Below, one piece after another: positions 25,101 through 38,049 of a stretch of 64,000 bases of DNA. How positions within the stretch are numbered: position 1 is the stretch's first letter; every line of letters begins with the position of its first letter. This DNA is from Begonia masoniana (lineage: Eukaryota; Streptophyta; Magnoliopsida; Cucurbitales; Begoniaceae), in the NCBI GenBank assembly GCA_022432975.1, contig CM039505.1:45614544-45678543 (forward strand), read 5' to 3'. The notes beneath the pieces were generated by a model. The model was not told where the DNA came from, made no database searches, and worked only from the letters and a program-made list of their open reading frames with translations. Both the position numbers and the translations under genes were made by a program.

Positions 25101-26522
25101 TACTCAGTGGATTGTATCACAAACGCTTTGTATTCTATGATGCAGAGGTATGCTATTTCTTATTACTTTCATTGTTTTGTCCTATCCGGCTTTGATTTTA
25201 GGACCTGATGAAAGTATCTGGGTTTTGCTCATGTTATTTCTTGCTCTTAGAGAGAAGTAGACCTTTGTTCATTAAAAAAAAAATAGTATAGCTATGTAAT
25301 GAAGCAAGTGCTGCAAGTTGCAAGTACAGCTTCAAATGCTTAAAGACAATGGTGACTACATCCGGTCACCTATTTGTATAAATTGTATTGTAATCTTTTG
25401 CTCTTTCTTCCTTCTTTTTGTCAAAATTATAACCAAACCGGATGGTAATCTGGATGTTCATGTAGGTCTATGATGCCTCTGATCCTGTAGTGAAGAAATT
25501 GGGTGTTGATGCCCTTCCAGCTATAGTTGGTTGGTTATCAAATGGAGAAAAGCATATTCTAGAGAAGGGAATTACTGTGAAGGATCTAAAATCTGCGGTT
25601 CACGATCTTAGCATCTTACTTGATGGTTTTGAGAAGAAAAACAAGAAGACAGCTCAAAAAGAAACTACAAAAGCGCAATCTGATTTGGTGGAGAGTCATA
25701 TTCCACTGATGACAAGGTCCAATTTTGACACATTATGTGGTGACGCAACTCCTGTTTGCTTCATAGGTGCATTCAGATCATCCAAAGAAAAGGAGAAGCT
25801 AGATTTCATCTTATCCATGGTGAGTATTTTTCTCTTGTGTTACTTCGTCTTTCTGATTGTAAGAGTTTAGTAATTAATGCAATTTTATAATTATATTCTT
25901 GTTAGAGCTCAAAGATGACATATTACGAAACCACCTTTATGAAGTCATTTCATTTTGATCTACTTAGCAGGAAATATAAAAAACACGTCACTGTTGACTA
26001 ACACTCTGAATCGTGGGAAAAGTTTGTGTTATCTTGTTCCATTTTAAAGATGAAATCTTCAACCATTAACACCTAGATTAAGTGGAGAAATATTGAATAT
26101 ATGTAGAAATTTCTCAGCACTGTTATATCTGATAGCGTTTAGCATGTCTTATGATCAAATTGTAATCTTTAAAAAACTGCATACTATAATTGCAGTAATA
26201 CTAATCCCCATCAACTCGTGATGTATGTTCTCAGGTCTCTCAAAAATCATTATCCAGGCGAAGTAATCTCGAATCCGGCTCCAAGGATGCTATATCATAT
26301 ACCCTCTTAGATGCAAGAAAGCAGTCATCATTCTTGAGTGCTTTTAACAAACAAGGGTTTAATGATTCCGACAAGAAATTGATCGCCTACAAGCCTCGAA
26401 GAGGGAAGTTTGCGTTATTTTCCGGTGAAATAACAGCAGAAGAAGCCGAGAGGTTTATAAGTTCTGTCCTCAATGGTGACATTCAGTTTACTAAAGTACG
26501 TCAGAATCCCACTCTCAAGTGA
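22131..26522 (+). CDS. ERDJ3A: ER-lumenal DnaJ co-chaperone, ERDJ3A/TMS1 type, with exon-4 frame disruptions
   Basis: J-domain co-chaperone that stimulates the ER Hsp70 BiP; the Arabidopsis orthologue TMS1 is needed for pollen-tube growth at high temperature. Seven exons: 22131-22217, 22796-22851, 23261-23334, 24199-24725, 24806-25147, 25466-25819 and 26235-26522. They give about 574 residues, the family length. Residues 1-23 form a signal peptide. The J domain follows (about 27-91, HPD at 54-56), then a Gly/Phe/Ser-rich linker and thioredoxin-like regions (WRVLSGLYHKRFVFYDAEV, GAFRSS). The C-terminus NGDIQFTK is conserved. Odd: exon 4 has three single-base insertions relative to the conserved frame, near 24486, 24502 and 24605. 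The first yields a TAA at 24492-24494; together they restore the frame. They may be assembly errors, real damage, or be bypassed by a GTAAGC (24484) to TTTTAG (24639) splice. Orthology is strong; functional integrity is uncertain. Confidence 0.93.
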
Positions 26523-27672
26523 ATTTAAGTATACGAGGTACATTTTTCAAGTTTAGTGTACATTACTAGTCTCTGCACAAAGGTGGGGGGGAGTATATAT
26601 AATAGAATGGGTAGAGTATTTATGAACACACTTGCTACATCTGGAACGTGATGGCCGTCTCTTGAAAAAAAGAAGTCTGTTTGAGATAGATTTTAAAAAG
26701 AGATTTGTTGAGAAAGCTAACTAGATGTGTTATAATCGTGACCACTTTGTTCGGAATGTCCGGTTTTCAAAATTGTTCTCTGATAACATTTGTTCGATCG
26801 AAAATCTCCTTGATGCGCGCTCTAGGATTAAACATGCACACGATTTCAAGTTGGTAAGATTAAAATTCTTAGCCACGTACAGTTTCCTTCATCTATCTCA
26901 AAATATGATAATATACTGTTACAAAAAGACACGAGGCCTAACAACCATGTGTTGGATTACCTAGTAAAATTGGCACGAGTACTAAATAATGATATCCTTA
27001 AACTAAATGCATAATTCTTAAGAATCTGATTTCAATGGTCCAAGACAACCTACAACTGATTCTGAGAGTCGAAACGAGTGCTGTAATAATGATATTCAGG
27101 GCCGATTGATCGAGAGCAACATCACCCGACAGGAGAAGACTTTCGAAACACACAATATCTTATGCATATTGCACTTCCTTCGTCTTGCCGGCTCTTTGTT
27201 GGTCCGCAATCCTCTAGGATCGAAACCTCATACCTGATCCTTTCTTCAAGGAAGCTGGCACTAACCTGACAGATCAACCTATGAATTAGGCCGGAATAAA
27301 AGTAATCATCTATTTTTCATATTCAATAAGGAGAAATCAAGCAATTGCGATGCAGAGAGAGAACACCTGCAAAGTAAACACACAATACCAACAGTTTCTA
27401 GCTGATGACTCCATTGCAGCCAAGCAAAATCACAATATGAAACTAAAAAGACAAAACCGAAGACATTCTTGCATTTGAAAGTTTGTACTTCGGTTGGTTT
27501 TCTATGCTACGAGTAACATGAGACAACATGACATATGTAGACCAATATCACGTTTTTTTATGGCCCGCCTCAACATATTCATAAAGTAATCTTACACTCC
27601 TACATCAATGACACATAGACATGTTATGTGTCGGATTAAAGTATACAATTAGAACGTACATCAAGCATTAGA
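26523..27672. other. Intergenic; 3' UTR of ERDJ3A and one possible minus-strand exon
   Basis: The first 100-200 bases are probably 3' UTR. On the minus strand, about 27270-27125 reads open as SFLEERIRYEVSILEDCG, then SAICIRYCVFRKSSPVG and a stop, just after a CAG/GT-type acceptor. It could be a last exon, but no upstream exon or family was recognised, so it is not called as a gene. Confidence 0.3.
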
Positions 27673-28780
27673 ATGAGCCATTGCCCTGCTTGGTTTTCTT
27701 CCCTTAAACACCACATTTTCCTCTCGCCCTTAATTCAAACCTTCATCCAACCATTTTCCCACTTTTCTTCTTTTGTAGTAGAACTTTTTTCAACATTTCA
27801 ACTCTCAGTCCATTTTGATTTTAACTCGATTGAGCTCAAGAAACCATGGACACCGAAATCGGCGATTAACTCGAGTAAGCCCATCAGCAACAACGTGGGC
27901 TGTTCACCGACAATTGTCATCTCCACTATACAAAACTTGGTAAATACCCCTCTGGTTTATTCCTCAAAGGGTTGCTATATTGCTCGCCCGCTAGTCCAAA
28001 TCGGCAACACTGTATTTCCTGTTCTAGAAGATTCAAATTTAACTCCTCACGAACATCTAATTGCTAAGCAAAGCCAAGCCGAGCCTTGATGAGCATTATC
28101 TTTGCAATGAACTCAATGTCCCCTCCGCTGCCGAGATGGCTGTGTGGAGTCTGAAATTGTTCAGAACATGTCGTCCATGGCCATCGACCCCTTGACATGT
28201 ATCTATGATCAAGTAGTTAGTATTTTTACAATTCAATGTAATTCTTCAATTTTAGGAAGTAACCCTTCGCCACAAATACAGTGACTGCACTAAATGTTTC
28301 GACGATGCTAAGATGTGTGCAAAACATCATCTTCCTATGGATTGTCCACCATCGAAGTAAAGATTCAAGATGGCCATTACAGTGTGAGTGAGAACAACAA
28401 CCACACCTGTTTGATTGAATCAAATCACAATTGTCAAGGCAATTGCTGGCCAGCCAAGATGAGACGTGATCAATTACTTGCAATAATTCCTAAACGTATA
28501 TAAGCGAAGGAAACTCTTTTCCATTGTAATTTGTAATTTTGCAGTAGTAGGTCTGACTGCAACAGAAACTAGAAAAGATTGGTTGCTGCATCCAAGTTAT
28601 AATTTAAAGGATGATACCAGCAAAGAGCTTCTTGAGAGGGGAATCATAGTCTCTGCGGCCAATAGTCGCCCTCCTAATACTCAAGTAAACTTCAAGTTTG
28701 TTGTCCAGTTCGACAATGGCACATTGCTCTTAAACATTTGGCTTTTTCTTCTATTGTTTTGGCAGAAAAGGTTCAAGTAG
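27673..28780 (+). pseudogene. Unrecognised Cys/His-rich coding remnant, frame-broken
   Basis: Three plus-strand blocks look like pieces of one former coding region. The first is 27673-28089 (138 codons, ending near PVLEDSNLTPHEHLIAKQ). A short continuation in other frames follows (28090-28260, including LNVPSAAEMAVWSLK). Next, 28250-28503 holds a Cys/His-rich part with CTKCF, KHHLPMDCP, NNHTCLIESNHNCQGNCW and RRDQLLAIIP. The last is 28583-28780 (LLERGIIVSAANSRPPNTQV). The spaced Cys and His residues suggest zinc binding. I do not recognise the family; it could be a host pseudogene, transposon-derived, or an old integrated viral sequence. The frame changes and stops between blocks mean it is not intact. 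Confidence 0.4.
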
Positions 28781-29019
28781 CACATAAATGCTCAGAATGT
28801 GATTAGCTGATTGTAAATTTTTAGATATATTGGTTTCCTTTTGTGACTATTTGTGTAAATTTGGCAAGTTCATGCTGAATAAAAGATTTTGTTGTATTAA
28901 ACAAAAATGTTCAGATAAGCAGTATTACCTCCAAAACTGTGAAAGGATCAAATAACTTTTTCCCGAAAAAAAAAAAGAAATTAGAGAGAGGTCGATAAAA
29001 CACATACCTCGAAATGAAG

Positions 29020-32000
29020 TTATGGAGCATCATTATCAATAGTTGGTGCCCGAACAAGACAACTATTTTGAAGAAGATGGGAAGGAAAGGGAGCTCGACA
29101 TTGGCTGATATGTAATTTCAATTTGGGAATGTTGGGGTGAGCACTTCTACATCGGTTGCATCGTAACTCCATAGCTATCAGAGATTCGTCATCCTTCACT
29201 GTTGCTTTCCCGTGAATATCGACCTCCTCAATTACATCGACAGAGTCCCTAAAGAAAGCAGTGTTAAAAGAATTCCAATGTTTCTTATTCTTCAAGTGTT
29301 TCGAATTGAAATCCTGGCTAATCACATGGATATGAAGTTGTCGCATTGACGGGGCCTGTAAGAGAGTGTAAACCAAGAAGAAACACTTGTTATTCTCAAT
29401 TAACTCTAAGACTATTGCCAAGGAGATCTATTTAGCCATTCAAACCTATAATTTAATATTCATTATTAACAAAAACTTTATAGAGGACTTGTATAATTGG
29501 TTCATACTGAGTGATATCCAAGGCGAAAGACTAACGAAGCATCTTCATGTATGAACTTCTCTGCCCACTTCAAGCCCACTGCATGCATCTTCCTCAACAA
29601 CTGAAGGTGATCAGCCCTGACGTTGACCAAGCATTCAAGGCCTTCGGCACGAGCCAAAACTAGGACATGTCTCTGTGCCTGTATAAAGGGTAGAGATTTC
29701 ATAAAGAGAAGAAGGGTAAAATATGAAGCTAAAGAGAGAAAGTACCTTCGGATAAAGATCATGTAGTACAACAACATCATCTGATATCTCCAAAACTTCA
29801 TCCTTATGAGTCTCAGGCTCCATAGCAATTTTGTACAGCGATTGAGCCCAAGATCCCCATGCCTTGCTTGTGTTTTCACCAATTTTCTTACTCTTTGTAT
29901 TCACACTTCCAAGGTGAGTATCATCTTCCAGCTGATATCCTTTGCATTTTTTGCTCTTTTCGAACTCTAGATCTCTCTCTCTCTTCATCTTTTGGTCACC
30001 ACCATAAAATGGATTCCTAGCCACACCCTGAGCTTCTTTTGGTGACTCTAAAGGCCTCGACTCAAAGTGATCACTACGATCTTTAGCTAAATTTGGATTG
30101 GTTTAAAGAGAGAAAGCCTTCAAATAAAGAAGTATAGGCCGCCCGTAGAAGTTCAGAACCTTTGTTATAATCATTATTGAGGCAGTTCGACCTTTGAGAA
30201 TTCATATTTGGTCCAAGAACATGTATGACATGAGTCACGCCTTCCTCTTTGAACAATGGAGAAGCTGAAGGTAGAGGAACTACAACTGCATTACCAGGTT
30301 GAAGAGACTTTGCCTGCTCTTTGGTTGCCACTTCCAGTGCTGTACCAGCAGCTTTGAAAATGGCAGCATTTACGCCTCCACCTCCCGGTTTTAGCCTCCT
30401 TCATGGAATCATCATTTCTCCATATGTAAATCATATATAACAGGGCAACATAAACTTTAGAAGATCTGTCCTTATTTCATCATGCAATAAGAAGTTTCAA
30501 TTAAAATTCAGACAAATTAAATTGAATCTAGTTATATCATTAATACATTGTTGTCGACGCATTGAGTGGATCAACTAGCAGCTTGTTTAAACTTCAGAGT
30601 TGAAAAAAAAGGAAAGTATATCAACCTGACATTTAGTGCTTAAATATATAGGCTTGGACATAACAAAATTCAAATTTATGAAATGAGTTGATTAATTCTA
30701 ACACATGAGCTTACCAGTTTGCAGCATTAGCAATGACATTGCAGCGCAAGCCACCTTTTGAATAAAGTTGAGTTATATCTCCCACAAATGTTGAAAACTT
30801 ACTTGAGTCAATGTTTCTCTGATCAGCTTTCGCCTTAACCAAAGACAAAATCTTTGATCTATGGCTCAAGTCTACTAAAACAAGCCTGGAATTCCCAAGC
30901 TTGTCCATAAATTCTTCAACTGTCTCGACAATAATCTCAGATGCCTTTTCAAGACTGAATTGGAAATCTGCCGTTGAAATTGATGGAAATGCAAGAGTTT
31001 GAGCATTATTTGAAAATCTCTCGCCTTTGACAGACTCAACCTTAGGATCCTCTCCTTCCTTTAACTCTTTATTGGAGTGAGAAGACACTGAAGATATAAT
31101 TTCACTGCAGGTACTCTTAATTTCTGTAGCTTGAGGAGATGAATTCTGAATGTTTGGTGCTTCGTATCTTGTAGGAGTATGATCATCAGCTTTCTTGAGG
31201 AACTTCATTATGCCAAGTTGCACTTTTGCACTTGGATTTTTTTGGCCAAAATATCCATGCGGAAGGGTATTCAAAGGACCGAGTGAACTATATGTATTGA
31301 GTGTGGATTGAACATCACTCTCATTCTGACAGAAAGTGATACGAGTAAACCCTTCACTGAGTTTAGGCAATTCTTTCTTCTGCAGCATTTTATTTACTAC
31401 TGCAGCAGCTTTGCCACCTTGTAGGTTTCCTTCATGACCAGTTCGCTTAACAGATCGAGAAATGCAAAGTTGTGCAGGAAGATCCAGGACGACAGCATGA
31501 ACATCCACTTGGGAACTACCAAGCTTAACGAAATCTGCCCGTTGTTCTTTTTCCATATTGCATCTGTCTATTAGTACATTTTTACCATCTTTTAACGCAC
31601 TGGCTGCACTCTCTAGACACTGAGCTCTAGTTCCAGATTTACCATTTGCAATAGTATCCTATGGGTTAAGCAGAAAAAATTCATTTATCATCTGTGGATA
31701 ATGGTTTCAGTATTCAAGCCCTATTCACAGTCCATAAGAGAACATCAATCTAAATTGCTAAATACATAGTGACTGGGACTGTTGGAAAGTACTTAAAATC
31801 GAAGATAAAAGCACATTGTATGAGTTAACTACGTTGACGCTGATATTAAGTTTTTTGGAGTTTGTAACTAATGCGGTGCGTCTATCTAGAGCACATAACA
31901 GAGTTGGAAGGAAGGATCAGATGAACAGTAAACCCAGTGAATCGTTTCATCAAACAGTTGACGTGTAAGGGAGAGATAGACCTGGCAGATTCGAACCCAA

Positions 32001-32228
32001 TAGGAGGTAGAAGAGGATACGAGGTTTTCGCAGAAGGTGGATTTGCCGCTTCCTGGGGCACCTACTAATAGCACCATCGTAAGCTTTCCACGGTCTTCTT
32101 CGCCTTTGAAAGCAGATTTTTCAGAACTTGTCGAAAGAACTTGCGCCCAAATTGAGAATAACACATAAATGAAACAGAGGATTACCTTTAGCTTTGTCTG
32201 TCGAAGAATCGTCAACCTCCATATCCAT
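29020..32228 (-). CDS. Plant aprataxin-like protein (bHLH140 type): P-loop kinase + macro + HIT + zinc finger
   Basis: Homologue of Arabidopsis At5g01310 (annotated APTX or bHLH140). Aprataxin HIT domains remove AMP from abortive 5'-adenylated DNA ends during break repair in the nucleus; macro domains bind ADP-ribose. Six exons: 32186-32228, 31982-32103, 30715-31658, 29746-30398, 29508-29678 and 29020-29355, about 755 residues. In order: Walker A GAPGSGKS (29-36), kinase region with VLIDRCN, a Ser-rich linker, macro domain (NVIANAAN, then RLKPGGGGVNAAIFKAAG, THVIHVLGPNMN), a variable linker, the HIT core with QLHIHVISQDF (His 652/654), and a C-terminal zinc finger (Cys 710, Cys 713, His 726, Cys 730). 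Odd: one extra base in exon 4 near 30095 (minus strand TCC where TC keeps frame) breaks the reading after FLSLNQS. Flanking sequence is otherwise conserved, so assembly error is likely. The start is chosen at MDMEVDD because an 82-base intron then joins it in frame to the P-loop exon. Confidence 0.93.
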
Positions 32229-32267
32229 TTCTTGAGCTCTGAAACCTCCAACAACTATTTTTTCCCC

Positions 32268-32273
32268 TTTATA
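32268..32273 (-). promoter_or_regulatory. Possible TATA box of the aprataxin-like gene
   Basis: The minus strand reads TATAAA about 40 bases upstream of the ATG at 32228. If used, the 5' leader would be only about 10 bases, so it may be fortuitous. An alternative upstream ATG lies at 32367. Confidence 0.3.
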
Positions 32274-32384
32274 AGTATCCTTGGTTGAAGTCTGGGAAGG
32301 AGGAATTAATACCTTGGGGAGGAAGCTTCCAAATTCCAGTTGCTTCTGCTGTACGATCTTTAGACATAGTTAGAGATGTTAATC

Positions 32385-32575
32385 GAGCGAGTTGAGCCGA
32401 GAAAGACCCGGCTTACCGAGCCTGCTGAGCCTAACGAGCCGAGCCTGTCGAGCTTAACGAGCCGAGCCTAACGAATCGACCTTAAAAAATTTCCAACTCG
32501 AGCCGGCTCACAAGCCACGAGTCTAACGAGCTGAGCCGGCCCAACGAGCCAAGCTTAACGAGCCGAACCTACATA
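32385..32575. repeat. Degenerate GAGCCGA/CTAACGAGCC repeat
   Basis: About 15 GAGCC or GAGCT words at 8-15 bp spacing, e.g. AACGAGCCGAGCCT repeated. The same style as 17860-18030, 18355-18480 and 19945-20035. It starts just after TAGAGATGTTAATCGAGCG, which resembles the terminus of some plant hAT-type miniature elements, but no second terminus was found. Confidence 0.6.
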
Positions 32576-32801
32576 AATAAAGATTTCAGATTGCATAACT
32601 AAATATATCAATAAATGTAGCAAAGTCATAAGGTAAGCTATAATCACCCCAATTTAAAATAAATATGGTCATCAATGTATAAAATAAACTAAAAAGTAGG
32701 TGAAAAATAGCGTAACTCATGACGTGTCGGGCGAATCGTTGTCTTCACCCTCTTGTGAAGAGTGATATGACCTCAATAGGTGCTCTGGGAAGATAGGTAA
32801 A

Positions 32802-33371
32802 TGTTGTGTGAAGCCCATCTTAACCCAAACTCAGTGTCTAGCCCATTGCTTTAGTGGTGATGTGTCATAATATGGAGTGCTGATGTATTAGCTGATCCAA
32901 TAGTTGTGGTTTTATCTTGTAAACAGTTGTAATCAATTTCTCTAATAGGGTAGTTATGGCGAGAAAATATAGAATAAGATAGTGCTAGGGCAATTAGGGT
33001 TAGCGGGTTTTTGGCTCTCGGGTTCTCTCGGTTCCACATACGACAGCGAGGAGGGAAGCGAGCCTTGGATCCGGTGTTGGTGATCATCTTGATTGCTAGA
33101 GGCAGGAAGACCTCTAGGGCTCGAGCCAGGTTAAGTTCGAGCGTCCGATTAAGTTTCGTGTTTTTTGTCCTTATTGTTCTTCTATGTTTTGTACAATCAT
33201 CGAATTTATAGTGCACGAGTTCCTTCTGTGGAGCTCAACATGAATGTAGTCGAATTTATCGGTGAACCATGATAAAACTTTGTGTTGGCTGTGTGTGATT
33301 TCTGATTATAGTTGTCTGTTTTATCAGCTTAAAATTAAATGAATCAACAAATAGATCTTAAAATTACAACA
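32802..33371 (+). repeat. Copia 5' LTR (570 bp)
   Basis: It runs from TGTTGTGTGAAGCCC to TTACAACA. The first 167 bases are matched by 38050-38132 plus 50443-50526. It is followed after one base by a primer-binding site. Confidence 0.8.
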
Positions 33372-33372
33372 G

Positions 33373-33385
33373 TGGTATTAGAGCC
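33373..33385 (+). other. Copia primer-binding site (initiator tRNA-Met type)
   Basis: TGGTATTAGAGCC differs at one base from the usual tRNA-iMet-complementary TGGTATCAGAGCC. It lies one base after the LTR end. Confidence 0.75.
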
Positions 33386-33981
33386 GTGTCGGTTCTTGAA
33401 ACAAAATATTGCTTCTGTATTTCTTGATTCGTTCTGTCAAGAATTAAGTTTGCTGACCGATTGTTTGTTTTTATGTGAGATTGTTATCTTAGTAGAAGGT
33501 TTCGGTATTTTAGTTGTTTTTCTTCTTTTCTTGAGATTGAGTATCCTACAGTCTTGCATTTGTTTTTTTTTTTTTTTTTTTTGAATATTGGTTTCTGCCG
33601 AGTCTGTGGTTTAATTCACAGGTTAATTGGTTGATTGATAAGGTATTGTCGTCTGTTCCGGTTAACTAACAATGATATTATTTTTGTGCTTCAGTTAACA
33701 AATTAATAAATTGTTTGGCTGGATTAAGAAGTTGTTTACTACTTTAGTCAACATATTAATAAATTGTTTAGCTGTGCTTAGAATTACTTACAGAGAGGCT
33801 GTTATGTGCAATTATTCAAAGTAAATTGCTCCTTTGTGATTTAGTTTAATTGATTGTCACTGTGCAATCCTTTTAGTTGTTAGGTTCCCTGCACTTAGGG
33901 TTAGTGACAAAATAGTTAAGCTGATACTTTTTTGATAGGGCTTTCGGTTTTTTCTATTCAATTTGTTTTTGGGGTGAGAGG

Positions 33982-36900
33982 ATGTCTTCAACAAGACTTG
34001 AAATCTTGGTGTACGACAGAAATGTCGACTTTTGGTTGTGGAAAAAGAATATCCGTGCATTTCTTTCACACAACAAAGTTGCCATTGCTCTAGAGAAAGA
34101 CCAAGATAAATGGTCTGATGACCAGAAAAAAAAAAGGAGGAAATAGACGAAGAGGCGTACAACCTCTTGATTCTAAACCTCTCGGACAATATCCTGAGAA
34201 AGGTTGATGGAGCCGACACTCCACTAGAGATTTTGGGTAAGCTTGAATCGATTTATTCAGTTCAAACTGACCCTAATATCGCATTCTTTAAAGGCTCCTT
34301 ATTCTCCTGGAAAATGGACACTGGTAAATCTATAGATGAAAATTTAGATGAATTTCTGAAATTGACTCTTATACTAAAAGGTACTGATCAGGCATTAGAT
34401 GAAACTATTAAGTCAATGATTCTATTAAATTCTCTCTGAGTCTTACCAAATAGTCAAAGACACTTACCAGTATGCCGGTGTCGTCCCCAGTGTAGATCTA
34501 ATTTCTTCTGGTTTAAAAACCTGAGAATTAGAACTATTGAAATAAAAGAGAACTTGTTCGAATCTCTTTGTGAATAATAGACCCGAACAAAGTAATAATA
34601 ATGCCACAAATAAGTTCAAGAAGAAGAATAAAGAGAATAAGCCTAAAAGTGAAAATGTTGGCAAGGGTAAGAATGAGTCTAGGAAGTGTTTCCACTGTGG
34701 CAAGGTTGGTCACTTGAAGAAGAATTGCTTCGATTGGATTAAGAAGAATAAATCAGAGAATAATGAATCAAATCTTGCCTATAAGAATAATCAAGATGAC
34801 CTTTGAGGTGTATAATGTCACTGATTTAAAGTGCCCTGATACTTGGGTGCTTGACTTCGGGTGTAGCTTTCACATGAGTCCTCATAAGGACTCGTTTGTC
34901 GATTTCCTGGAAGTTATGAATGAAATGGTGTTCATGGGAAATGACAACACTTGTAAAGTTGTCGGTATGGGCAGTATCATTCTGGACTTGGATTCTGGAA
35001 AAAGAATCAAGTTGACTAAGGTGAGGTGCATACCTGGACTTAAGAGAAATTTGATTTCTCTAGGTACCTTAGATGACTTAGGATGTGAGAGTAGGACTAG
35101 CAATGGGAGCATGCAAGTCGTCAAGAATGAGAAAATTGTTCTGATTGGTAAGAAAGTTGGCAGTTTATATATTCTTGGTCGCTCATGTAAGTCTAGTTCT
35201 TTGAATACGGTGTCAGTTGATCCTAGTCTTGTTGCTACTGAGAAATGACATCTGAGATTAGGACATATAAGTCAAGGGGGACTTGACTCATTTAGCAAAC
35301 AAGGAATGTTTGGAAATGACAAAATCTGTGATATGAGCTTCTGTGAACCTTGTGTTCTAGGGAAGCAACATAGGTTAAGTTTCAAGTCTGCTTTGCATTT
35401 ATCCAAAGTCAAACTTGACTATGTCCATGCCAATTCGTGGGGTCCGGAGAAATGTGATACATATGGAGGGAACAAATATTTCCTATCCATTGTTGATGAC
35501 TTTTCTAGGAGAGTCTGGGTGTTTCTTCTGAAAACCAAAGATGAAGCTTTCCTTAGATTTAAGGATTGGAGGGTTTTAGAAGAAAACTAGTTAGGTACCA
35601 AGCTGAAGGCCCTTAGAACTGATAATGAGCTATAATTCTGTAATTCAGAATTCGATGAATATTGTAAGGCTTCTGGTATTCTAAGACATAAAACTGTTCG
35701 TAATACCCCTCAGCAAAATGTGTTGCTGAGAGGATGAACAGGACCTTGTTGGAAAAGATCAGATGTCTTCTTTTCACTTTTGGGTTGCCTAAGCCCTTCG
35801 GGGGGAAGCCTTATTTACTGCTGCTTATCTCATCAATAGGTGTCCTCATAGGTCTCTAGAGATGAAGTGTCCTATGGAAGTGTGGAGTAATAAGAAGCCT
35901 AGTTTAGAACACCTTAGAATATTTGGATGTTCTGCTTACGTTTATAATAAAGAGGGTAAGTTAGACCCTAGGTCTCTTAAGTGTGTCTTCTTAGGTTATC
36001 ACCAGCAGCATGGTAGTAAAGGCTATAGGTTATGGGACAAGGAGTCTAGAGAGATTAAGATCATTGTGAGTAGAGATGTCATATTTGATGAGAACTCTCT
36101 CCCTTATAAGACTCCTACTAACTCTAGTGAAGAGTCTAGTGAGACCACTCAAGTGCATCAGAATATGCAGTTTGAGGTAGAGCCTATGGGTGGTTCAGAT
36201 GAGGATCAAACTAGAGATAAAGCTAAAAATGATTATCTAGTTGAGGCCAAGCAGTTGAGTAGATCGGTCCATGAAGATATGTCTAACTATCAACTCACTC
36301 GTGATAGGAGTAGGAGGGAGGTTATTCCTAACCGTAGGTTCTCTTATGCTGAGCTTGTATATGCAGCTCTTGTTGTTTCTTTGGAAGTTAGAAAAAGTGA
36401 ACCAAATAGCTATCAAGAAGCTATTAGTTCTACTGAATCTGACAAATGGCTGGTTGCCATGAAGGAGGAGATGAATTCCTTAGATGTCAATAAGACTTGG
36501 GAGCTGATTAAGAAACCTGCTAATCAGAAATTGATTGAGTGCAGGTCATTGTACAAGCTCAAAGAAGAAATTTTATCTAGCGACCCACCTAGGTTTAAGG
36601 CTAGGTTAGTAGCCAAAGGTTATACCCAGAGAGAAGGAATAGATTATAATGAGATATTCTCACCTGTAGTCAAGTTCAAAACAATTAGGGTTATGTTATC
36701 CTTACTTGCGTACTTGGATTTGGAACTTGAGCAGTTAGATGTTAAAACTGCGTTTCTACATGTTGAGTTAGATGAGAGGATCCTAATGAGGCAATCTGAA
36801 GGATTTGTGGATAGGAAATATCCTGATCATGTTTGCTTGCTGAAAAAGTTTTTGTATGGCTTAAAGCAATCACCTCGACAGTGGTATAAAAGGTTTCATA

Positions 36901-37958
36901 CTTTCATTGTGAGCATTGGTTTCTCAAGAAGCCAATATGATGCTTGCTTCTATTTTTCTTCTATTGATGACAACCCGGTCTATATTCTGCTGTATGTCGA
37001 TGACATGTTATTGGTTAGCAACTCAATGTTAAAGATTAACAGATTAAAGCAAGACTTAAGTTCTGAATTTGATATGAAGGACTTAGGGAGTGCTAAGAGA
37101 ATATTGGGTATGGTCATTGTGAGAGATAGAAAAAATAGGTTTCTGAAAGTTCATAAAAAATCTTATTTGGAAAAACTGATTCAAAGGTATAGTAATGCTA
37201 ATGGAAAACATGTCCAGATGCCTTTAGCTGGTCATTTCAACTTGAATAAGAGTCAGTGTCCTAAGTCTAAATCTGGTATCATTAAGATGGAGAATATTCC
37301 TTACTCTAATGTGATATGATCAGTCATGTATGCTATGATCAGTACTAGACCAGATTTTTCATTTGCTATATCTTTATTGAGTAGGTTTATGTCAAATCCT
37401 GGGTATGATCATTGGGTAGCCTTGAAGTGGGTTGTAGCATACATAAATAGTACAATAGATGTTGGTTTGTGCTATGATAATAGAAATGCTGCATTTGATC
37501 TTGTGGGATTTGTAGATGCTGATTTTGCAGGTAACAGGGATGAGGGGAACTCAACTACAAATTACTGTTTCACGTTGGGAAGGAATTGTATTGTGTGGAA
37601 GTCACAATTACATGCCATGGTAGCGTTGTCCACTACGGAGGCGGAGTATATAGCGATTGAAGATGCTATGAAGGAAGTCGTGTAGTTGCAAGGTCTACTA
37701 AAAGAAGCTAAGTTGCTAAACTCTATTTCTGTTATTTATTGTGATAATCAGAGTGCGATACATCTTAATAGGAATCCTATATATCATGAAAGAACTAAAC
37801 ATATTAATATTAGATATCATTTTATTATAGATTTGATTTCTACTAATGTTGTGAATTTGTTGAAGGTACCAACGGAGGACAATCCAGCAGACATGGGCAC
37901 GAAGATTGTTTCAAATACCAAGTTCAAGCATTGCTTAAATTTGTTATTTGTAAAATGA
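33982..37958 (+). pseudogene. Ty1/copia gag-pol, broken
   Basis: Order: gag from 33982 (MSSTRLEILVYD), with a frame change in a poly-A run near 34127; zinc knuckle CFHCGKVGHLKKNC at 34689-34730; protease region with DFGCSFHM (usual DSGCSxH, Ser replaced by Phe) near 34853; gag-pre-integrase GLKRNLISLGTLD (about 35037-35075); integrase with VDDFSRRVWVF (35492-35524) but a broken middle (35590-35860); reverse transcriptase (35862-37319) with YVDD at codons 378-381; RNase H (37326-37958) with FVDADFAG, WKSQLHAMVALSTTEAEY and YCDNQSAIHLNRNP. At least five stops or frame changes separate the blocks. No host function is implied. Confidence 0.85.
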
Positions 37959-38049
37959 CCTTCATCGGTCCGAGCTGCGAAGCAGTTGTAAGAGATCGTG
38001 CACTATGAGTTGACGGTTAACAGGTTAGATTGGTCTTCAAGGTGGAGAT

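Noticed and set aside
32314..32367. Upstream ATG (MSKDRTAEATGIW) for the aprataxin-like gene
   Set aside because: It would need an extra intron and has no recognised conservation; MDMEVDD at 32228 joins the P-loop exon in phase.
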